From Acestrorhynchus altus (taxonomy: Eukaryota > Chordata > Actinopteri > Characiformes > Acestrorhynchidae), in NCBI GenBank assembly GCA_034509495.1, contig CM067503.1, positions 3,698,633-3,762,632 on the forward strand: a stretch of DNA of 64,000 nucleotides, written 5' to 3'. Below, in pieces: positions 56,386 to 64,000 of this stretch. The stretch's first letter is position 1; every line of letters begins with the position of its first letter. A program made the translations under genes and the position numbers. The notes beneath the pieces were generated by a model. The model was not told the origin of the DNA and ran no database searches. It saw nothing but the letters and a program-made list of their open reading frames with translations.

Positions 56386-57549
56386 TGATCCGCAATTGAT
56401 GTTCTATTGTAATTTCTCTTTAAAAATAACGTTTAAAAGACATTTCTTCAGTTTTATCTGTTTGTTATATCACCGCTATCCCTCAGTATTGCTCAGCAGA
56501 CGGTGCAACGTCCACATGTTTCAATATGTTAGACAAGACAAAGGTTTCCATGGAATATCTACACCTTTGACTGGTTCTGAGCTCTGCTGCCCTGCACACT
56601 CTCCCCTCTGTCTGTCGCCACTTTCCTGCTCTCCTGCACGGTGTCTCTGCTGGCCGTTTCAATTCGTTTCGTCAAACGGATGTAAGTGTGTTAGGGAGCA
56701 CTCTGGCTTCTCTCAGCGGGGACTGGATTGGGGAAGAAGCAGTGATGCTACTGGCAGGAACCGTCAGGTTTTCTAACAGAGTGATACACAGAAAGTGAAG
56801 GAGATAGAGGGAGTATGGAAGTGTAAATGAGTCCCGGCAGGCCGTGACTAGGCCACGCTTCAGTGTGCAGGTCAGAGGTCAGTGGACCGAATTACCTGCA
56901 GCATTGCCTCCACACTCTCAGACCTGGGCGGCTCCTCCCTGGACAGCGCTCTGAGAGACGGATGTTATTTCTCTTTTCTCCATTAGATTATTTACTGACA
57001 TCACTCCTGAGGGACCACAGCCATACACCCGAGCTTGGCTCACAATTAGCCTTACCAGCTTCCCCTGACACACAGCAAATGCCATTGCTGTGGTGCTGAT
57101 GGATGGCTCTAACACAGGCTGTTGTTGAGAAGAGTTTGCCATTACAGAGAATGACAATGCAAGATATTCCGTGCATCCGGAATCTTTAATTTCTTTACTC
57201 AGTGTTTCCGTGACAACAGGACTTTGCACACAATATTTCGCGAAAACAATGCCGTAATTCCGTCTCTACATAGAGGCTGCATTTCATGCCGATGTAATTA
57301 CTTTGACCTTTCAGATATTAGTTTTGCTCTTCATTTACAAACAGCAGAGTTCAGCTAATAACAAGATGGAATTGGGGTTGATGGGATGCTTTGCAGCATC
57401 GAAAGCAAACAAAGCTCTACACAGGCTCTGCTTTGTTCTATTCCAACCATTTCCAACAATATCAGATTTCGCGTTCCTACAAGCACCCTCAGCAATGTCT
57501 AAAGTGCCTAAGGTGAACCCAGGTTTCAGTTAAAGCCATATGCTGCTTT
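56386..57549. other. Unassigned, partly GC-rich
   Basis: About 56570-57100 is repeat-free with balanced composition and could be conserved non-coding DNA; ORFs on both strands lack domains. No man1c1 exon found. Confidence 0.3.
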
Positions 57550-57930
57550 GGAGTACCTTTGGAGCATCAGCCCCGCCCCCTCTCTCTGATCACTCAGAGT
57601 CTGTATGCAGGTTGAGCATCAGCCCCGCCCCCTCTCTCTGATCAGTCAGAGTCTGTATGCTGGTTGAGCATCAGCCCCGCCCCCTCTCTCTGATCACTCA
57701 GAGTCTGTATGCTGGTTGAGCATCAGCCCCGCCCCCTCTCTCTGATCAGTCAGAGTCTGTATGCAGGTTGATCATGTAAACATGGACAGAGCAGTAAACA
57801 TGCACTGGAAGATGTTTTGGCATTTAAACTGGTTTTCCGAGCTGAATTACTCATCATACAATAACGAGAGCGTGGTTAGATAAGCCCACAATGTCTGAAT
57901 CTTGGGTTCTAATAGTCTAATCTTTTATTT
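57550..57930 (-). repeat. GC-box repeat family, copy with four tandem units
   Basis: Four reversed units (about 57568-57775) with GCATCAGCCCCGCCCCCTCT, then CTCTGATCACTCAGAGTCTG and TATGCAGGTTGA. The units alternate CACTCAGAG and CAGTCAGAG. They are followed by AGTAAACATGCACTGGAAG. Confidence 0.9.
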
Positions 57931-58734
57931 TCCCTGGTAACCTCTATCCTTTTTACCAATAGAATTGCACTCCAACGCTTCCTTCTGGATGCAACTATTT
58001 GTGTAACATTTGTTTTATTGATGAGCGTATAATCACTTTCCAAAACACTCACTACAGTAATGGGTGGAGATTCATGTTTCTGTCCTGGTGTCTGACTACG
58101 GAGACTAAGTGTGCTTTGAAAGTCTCACTGTATTTACATAAAAAACAACACGATAAAATACCTTGACTTCTTAAAAACAGCAGTGATTAAAAGTACACAT
58201 AAAAGGTGAGATACGATAAAAGGCCTTTCGGCAGATGAGCTCTGAGAAGCACATGATCAAGACTCCTCCTGATCTTTAATGGCACTGACTGATTCTCCTC
58301 TGCCCTCAGAGATCCTCCCCACGACAGATTTACTCTGACGTCTCCCTCATTACGGATGCCACTGTGTCCTCCTGGCCTCCAAACCAGCCTGGAGACGAAG
58401 CTTCAAACGGCATGTGAGCTGCTGCTGCTGCTGCTGCTGCTGCGTGAGCGAGGGACAGCAGAAAAGAGAGGCCGAGGGACAGAGAGGACAGAGAGTGACT
58501 GCTGATTTATTCATCCTTTCCACAGCATGCTGCTCGAACGCAAAGGGACCATTGCCTATAGAAGCGGGGGAGTGGGGATGTACAAGGCCAGGCTTTGAAC
58601 GTACAGAGGGATCCACAGCTCCGAATACCAAAGCTCATTCTAAACACACTGTTCTTACACCTCTGATACTCATACTGTCCAATTCTACAGCTTTTCAATT
58701 TTTGATATTATGTGAGTCTGACGGTTATTTTTTT
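57931..58734. other. Unassigned, with (GCT)n
   Basis: Contains about nine GCT triplets at 58417-58443. No exon recognised. Confidence 0.4.
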
Positions 58735-58890
58735 TACGGAATAAAAAAGTATCGTGATAAATGGACCAATAGAAATGCGACACAATCCTATTTGTATTAA
58801 TATCGTATTAGATATTAGACTTGTTAGAATCATGCCTTCGTACATTGACGTCCATTGAAAGTTAAGGTTTTTCCATTTTGGAGACACATT
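58735..58890 (-). repeat. Dispersed repeat fragment
   Basis: ATGGACCAATAGAAATGCGA and GTCCATTGAAAGTTAAGG with TTTTTCCATTTTGGAGAC link it to the copies at 33060 and 46530. Confidence 0.5.
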
Positions 58891-59019
58891 TCATCTCTGA
58901 GCTTAAATGTGTACGTGGTTAATTACACGCTATTAACTGGCATACAGGCGACACTGGCAGCTGCAGCTCTGCAATCAGCAATATAAATCAGCAATACCAG
59001 GAAATAACAATGATAAATC

Positions 59020-60010
59020 ATAACGTATTGACGTTAAAGGATGATAAAACGATGTAATCAGAATGATGCAACTATGTAAAAAGGAAATGCATGATGTAAC
59101 AATGTACAGAACGAGGTAACTACATCAAAGGGAGACGGTATGCTATAACAAGGTGATGTAACAATGTAACGTAACGGGGCAACTATCTAAAAGGGTAATG
59201 TATGTAACAATGTACAGAATGCGGTAACGACGCGAAATAGTGATGGTATGCTGTAACCGGGATGTAACAGTGTACATAATGTGGTAACTACATAAAAGTG
59301 ATGTTCTGGTGTAACAGGGGGATGTAACCATATAATAAAATGATGTCATTGTAAAAGGATGGTGGTATGCTTTATGTTGATGTACCAACAGGGAACAATG
59401 TAACAGAATAAAGGAATTATTGAAATGTTAAGGTATGCTGTGCTTGAAGGACGTAACAATGTAACAGAATGACATTTATGTAAAACTGTGATGTTGTAGA
59501 ATGATGGTGTAACAATGTAACAGAATGACAAATATATAAAATGGTGATATGCTTTAACTGGATGGTGAAATGAAGCAACACAATAAAGGAACGTTATTTA
59601 AATCTAAACGTTCATTTAAATGATATTCAATTGTAACTGTACCTGTGCAATGTAACAACAATGCAATGATATAACATAATTAAGGAACAATATTACCAGA
59701 TAAAAAGGTGATGATATAACTGGATGCTGTAACAGGGTGATCTAAAGATGTAACATGATGTAACTACGTAAAAAAAACAAAGTTGTCTAATACAACTATG
59801 TAACAATGATGTCACAGAATGATTGAATGGGAAAATGTATTAATATAAAAATGTATTAACCCAAAATATATAATACTGTAACAGGATAATGTAGCAGGAG
59901 CTGGGATGATGTTAAAGAAATGTAACGGGATGAAGTAACAAGACAATATATACAGTGATATACAGTGATATACAGTGATATACAGGTGTAACAGTACAAA
60001 GTTAAGATGG
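59020..60010. repeat. About 60-bp minisatellite, diverged
   Basis: Units follow GATGTAACAATGTAACAGAA, then TGTGGTAACTACATAAAA and GTGATGTTATGCTGTAACAG, about 15 copies with much drift. It ends with a short TATACAGTGA triplicate at about 59948-59985. Confidence 0.85.
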
Positions 60011-60639
60011 TAATAACTGGAATCTTATTTTCTGATGACTTTTCTTATGTGAGGGCATTTGAGAAGTCTACTCCTGACCCACAATCCGGTTCTACTCCCA
60101 CTTGTAACATAACTTCTTGCATCCATTTGGCAACTGAGCTGGTGGTCTAAGCTTTGGCATGAGCAGTAAATCGATAGAGCAACTGTAAAGCCTTGAACAG
60201 CTCTGTCTCTGACTGTGTACACACAGCAGTGTGGAAGTGTAGGCCGGGGTCGGGCAGCTCAGCAGGAGATTTCACTGTGCGCACAGGACGGGAGGAGGCA
60301 GCTTTGCACTGGACCGGCAGATTACTCCCAGCTTCTCAGTCAGTCTGTCTGTCTGTCTGCCTACTTCTCCTAGAGCCACGTTTAGAATTACCTGCTGATT
60401 TTATTGATAGATATAAATAAATAGATTTGATTTGCGTTCGGTGTGGACAGATTTGTGTCTGTGTTTGTTTATTTGACTTTTGTCGGTTTATAAAATGATA
60501 AAAACATTTGTGGGGTGTGTTCATAGTTCTTAAATCCTACGTTACTCAAATATGTCTTCATTTGAGATGTAAAAAATACTTGAAAGTGATATTTTTAATA
60601 ACAAAATCTTGGAACGTCTCCACCCTGTGGACAAGGAAA
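60011..60639. other. Unassigned
   Basis: A short GTCTGTCTGTCTGCC run lies at about 60343-60360. No gene recognised. Confidence 0.3.
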
Positions 60640-60960
60640 GACTGGGTCAGTGCTCATCAACCCCGCCCCCTCTCTCTGATCACTCAGAGTCTGTATACAG
60701 GTTGAGCATCACCCCCGCCCCCTCTCTCTGATCAGTCAGAGTCTGTATGCAGGTTGAGCATCAGCCCCGCCCCCTCTCTCTGATCAGTCAGAGTCTGTGT
60801 GCAGGTTGAGCATGTACACAAGCTCCTTTGGCATTTAAATTGGGATTGAATTCAGTTGGAAATGAGTGAATTTTAGATGTACTGTTCTGATACGTATATC
60901 ATGTCTGTAGGTTACTCCGATCCTGAGATATGAAGCCGAATACTTACGAATAACAGGAGA
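60640..60960 (-). repeat. GC-box repeat family, copy with three tandem units
   Basis: Three reversed units (about 60658-60810) with CCCCGCCCCCTCTCTCTGAT and CAGAGTCTGTATACAGGTTG, followed by CTCCTTTGGCATTTAAATTG and the CTGAGATATGAAGCC end. Confidence 0.9.
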
Positions 60961-61379
60961 ACAGTGAGGTAAACGATAGTGTCTACATGGCATCCCCTTG
61001 AACCCCAGGTCAGTCAGCTATTAATCCTAATTCACAAACTGTTGTGAATTACGTGGTAATCGGTTGGTTTAGAGTATGTTATGGAGTTCCACAGGGTTCT
61101 ACTGTAGGACACTGATGTTAATCATTTGTGGATGTGGGGAAAGGGGCGTGGCCATGTCAATGCAACACTAAACACAACCCAGAGACAGCCAGATGCAAGT
61201 AGGATCAACTCAAAGTTGTTATTATTACACAACCAAACCATCACCAACACCATCACCAACACCGTCACCAACACCTAAACAAATAAACAGGTGTACTGTT
61301 TAACTGGGCTGCTCTGAGCAATACTTGGCAAGTCCGTATTTGGGTATTTGGAGCTTTTTAGCTTTTGCTTCCTGTGTCT
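60961..61379. other. Unassigned
   Basis: A CACCATCACCAACACC short tandem lies at about 61237-61275; otherwise nothing. Confidence 0.35.
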
Positions 61380-61835
61380 GACTCCTCCTTCCAGATAGTC
61401 CTATTCTATTGGCAGTACTTCTCTACAGGGACCAGAAAAAAGGGCAAAGGTGCTCGAAGACCCACTGTCCCCCACACAGGGGCATTTGTCCTACACATTT
61501 AACCCATCCAAAAACACTGAGATACACACAAGTGAATTCACACACATGGTGGCAGTGAGCACATGTGCCCAGAGAGGTGGGCAGCCCTATCCATGGTACC
61601 CAAGTTACGTGCCTTTCTCAGGGGCACATTAGTCATGCCCTGCCAGTTTAGGGATTCAAACCGGCGACCTTCCAGTCACAAAGCTGGTTCCCTAACCACC
61701 AGGCCACAGCTGCACGACAAGCTGTATATGTGCATTTTCACAACCGTGTCAGCAATAAGTGCAAATGAAAGTAGCACAATGCTTTTATTAGAAGGGGGTG
61801 TCCACAAGCATTATCACCCACCCAGAATTATTCCA
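61380..61835 (-). mobile_element. Family A element split by a SINE
   Basis: The left part is CCTATTCTATTGGCAGTACT and TCTCTACAGGGACCAG; the right part is GACAAGCTGTATATGTGCAT and AGAAGGGGGTGTCCACAAGC. Joined across the SINE these form one reverse-oriented copy. Confidence 0.8.
61452..61714 (-). mobile_element. tRNA-derived SINE, nested in family A
   Basis: Reverse strand: tRNA-like head TGTGGCCTGGTGGTTAGGGA, B-box-like CCGGTTTGAATCC (61664-61652), then GGCAGGGCATGACTAATGTG and the end GGATGGGTTAAATGTGTAGG. Same family as 9979-10205. Confidence 0.82.
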
Positions 61836-62340
61836 TAACTGTTATGAAACTGTGATGCAGCTTCTGTCGTCTGAGCTTGAGGAACTGCAGCATTTGTAGA
61901 CCCTCGGGGTGTGAAGAGTTAATGCAGGCTGTTATGTTAATGTTAAATGGTCTGATCTGCGTTATGCTGTCTGGAGGTGTTGATAGGGCCCTCAAGATAG
62001 AGCTCAGAGCCCCAGATTGCCGTAATACCCTGCACACCAGCGGGCATTACAGAGGCGCTGATGGGACGTAATAGGAGCGAACGGGCTGCAAGACGTTCAG
62101 CCATAATTGGCCCGTGGAGAGCCTCGGGACAGATAATTGCGCATCCTCTTGCAACACCGTCTGGGAAAGTGAAGGAGAATTCGATAGTGTTTGTTAAAAA
62201 GGGGAATTAGATCGGATAGATCTTGACAGACACATCGATCAAACTGCATCTTCAAGCCCATGTGGCAGTTACAAGCCTCAAGACAATGAACGGTGGCCAC
62301 GAGTTTCGGATTTTCTCTTCTCTTTTTTGGATTAGAGGTG
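61836..62340. promoter_or_regulatory. Candidate conserved non-coding block
   Basis: Repeat-free with balanced composition and sites such as GTTAATGTTAAATG, CCATAATTGGCC and GATAATTGCGCAT. It contrasts with the repeats on both sides. Function inferred only from appearance. Confidence 0.25.
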
Positions 62341-62354
62341 TAACAACACCGGCC

Positions 62355-62357
<3 letters not shown>

Positions 62358-62426
<69 letters not shown>

Positions 62427-62427
62427 G
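62358..62427. repeat. (CA)n microsatellite
   Basis: About 30 CA units with one AA interruption near the end. Confidence 0.97.
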
Positions 62428-62577
62428 TAATCCAATTATTTACACATCTAATTAATCACACAGTCCCTGTGAGAGCACATCTGAGCGTGACAGGACTGAA
62501 CGCTGTAACAGCAGGCTGAGAAGACAACCTTAAAAAAAAAAAAAAAAAACTTGACCAACTAATAGAGATGAACTGTC

Positions 62578-63020
62578 TGTCCAAATGTTTGTGGACACCC
62601 CTTCTAATGAATGCATTCAATTACCTCAAGTTGCACCCACTGCTGACACAAATGCCCAAACGCACACACACAACTTGGGTGGTCCCTGTAGAAAAGTACT
62701 CCCTCCGAGGAGTACAAAGCCCAACAGCATTGAGATGTGGAGCAGCAGTTGTCTGGAATGATGGAGATCCATACAATAGTTCTGGAATGAGTTGGGGAGT
62801 TGGGGATGAGGTAGGATGGTGATCGTCCCACATTCTGTCCTCACTGATGCTTTCAAATACAATCAAATCCTCACAGCAATGCTCCATAATATAAATCTTC
62901 CCTGATGGAGTAACTGTAGAAACAGTTACTCCAACCAATGCAGCATAAACTCTTTTTAAATCCCCTTGATTTCAGAAGAAACAATGAATGAGCAGGTGTC
63001 CCAATACTTTTGTCCACATT
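62578..63020 (+). mobile_element. Short DNA transposon family A, complete copy
   Basis: About 440 bases with imperfect inverted ends: GTCCAAATGTTTGTGGACAC at the left and, reversed, GTGGACAAAAGTATTGGGAC at the right. The inside has no transposase; it holds the GCATTGAGATGTGGAGCAGC and ATACAATCAAATCCTCACAG blocks used to recognise other copies. A non-autonomous DNA transposon is the best reading. Confidence 0.85.
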
Positions 63021-63294
63021 GTCTGTTACAGCCAGTTATCAAAACGTAAAGGATCACATGATCGAGCACATACTTTCCACGCATGTGGTCAAGCATAAAT
63101 GTCCGTTGGTGCTTTAATTGTGGTTTGATGGACCTGAAGTGCTTTTGGACCTTCCATTTTGAGGCTGTGGTCAATCACCTGCGATGGGAAGCAGGTTCTT
63201 CTATGGATAATGTATGGTTAATGTCAGGTACATTTAGCCCGATGACTGTAGCATGAAGACATGGCTTAACTCGTAGGAACCCACGCTCATCCAC
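63021..63294. other. Unassigned
   Basis: No feature recognised. Confidence 0.3.
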
Positions 63295-63660
63295 TGCGCA
63301 CGGCTACACGCTTCATATCTCAGGATCAGAGGAACCCACAGACATCAAACCCGTATCACAACAAACAGCAGGACCTACTCTTAATTAACCATCACCGTGT
63401 CGTCAGCTATTAGTGAGTGATCCAACTGGGAAAAATAGATTCCAGCTGAATGAAGTAACCAGTTTAAACACCATAGCAGCCATGCAGTGAATGTCCATTT
63501 CTTGACTTACAAGCAGCCCAGGCAAGAGTGACCAAGGCTGATGATATCACATCCAGATACAGAAGAAAACAAGAAGGAAGGGGCTGTTTGCCCTCTTTCT
63601 TTGCTTAAATTTCAAAATAAAAGATCTGAGACGGGAAATACTGACACACATCTCCAGCCC
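63295..63660 (+). repeat. GC-box repeat family, worn copy without array
   Basis: Left block CTTCATATCTCAGGATCAGA and right block GAAGGGGCTGTTTGCCCTCT then TTCAAAATAAAAGATCTGAG match the flanks of other copies, but the GC-box units between them are missing. Confidence 0.55.
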
Positions 63661-64000
63661 AATTCAACAAAATCATGCTCAAATCAGAAGCTTGGCGCTG
63701 CCAGTTAACATCTTCTAAATGACCACAGCTTTCCTTTGCTCTCCAACCAAGATTTCACAGTCGAATGACTTCTTTAGAAGCGTCAAAGCCGCGGCAGAAC
63801 GCTGAGCAGCATACATCTAATCTGGTCCAGCTCCCAGCGGACTCTCGTCTCTGTCAGCTGGAGTGTCAACTCCAGAGCCTGTCAGAGCGCATGACTGGTC
63901 TGCCACGCGTCCAGTGTGAGGCCAGCGTGAGGCCAGAACTGTGCTCACCTCCGAGTTGCAAACATGGCCGGCGGAAACACTGCACTGCAGCTCAAGAGGA
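63661..64000. other. Unassigned right edge
   Basis: Repeat-free and GC-richer toward the end. CTCACC at about 63947 would be a donor on the reverse strand, but the upstream frames show nothing like man1c1, so no exon is called. Confidence 0.3.

Noticed and set aside
63940..64000. Possible reverse-strand exon ending at a CTCACC donor
   Set aside because: No frame resembles any MAN1C1 segment or other family I recognise, and the exon would run off the window.
1..64000. Endogenous viral or prokaryotic-style defence genes
   Set aside because: No gag/pol/env-type reading frames, LTR pairs or clustered intronless genes were seen; all reverse transcriptase fragments are of non-LTR type.

Overview
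This is vertebrate nuclear DNA, almost certainly from a teleost fish. It has no operons, ribosome binding sites or prokaryotic genes. It does contain a split gene with GT-AG introns, dense CA/GT microsatellites, Tc1-like transposon fossils, fish-type LINE tails, tRNA-derived SINEs and several families of short non-autonomous elements. The repeat mix feels otophysan (characin, catfish or knifefish relatives), but that is only an impression.

Only one protein-coding gene can be supported: the 3' part of man1c1, on the minus strand. It encodes a Golgi class I alpha-1,2-mannosidase of family GH47. Eight consecutive exons lie between 36254 and 18611 and join in phase into 1,089 coding bases (362 codons plus stop). 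They cover the C-terminal 55-60% of the protein. Earlier exons, including the one that should carry the first catalytic glutamate, were not found in 36255-64000 and probably lie beyond the right edge.

Layout: 1-18610 is downstream flank, possibly including the 3' UTR. It holds tandem arrays, LINE, SINE and Tc1 remnants and a 750-base AT-motif-rich block that looks like conserved non-coding DNA. 18611-36254 is the gene body; its introns are full of transposon remnants, microsatellites and a polypyrimidine tract. 36255-64000 is probably the upstream part of the same transcription unit (a long intron) or 5' flank. It is dominated by minisatellites with units of about 41, 41, 35, 33, 21 and 60 bases, and by dispersed repeat copies.

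No new enzymatic or defence-like system was seen. The signals most worth following are: (1) a dispersed repeat family carrying an internal about 52-base minisatellite in which every unit holds a perfect GC box, with copy number differing between insertions; (2) tandem repeats abutting 5' splice sites of three man1c1 exons, including one array whose units reproduce the real donor in register; (3) nested insertions (SINEs inside a short DNA transposon twice, a LINE inside a Tc1 element) that give a relative age order for these families.
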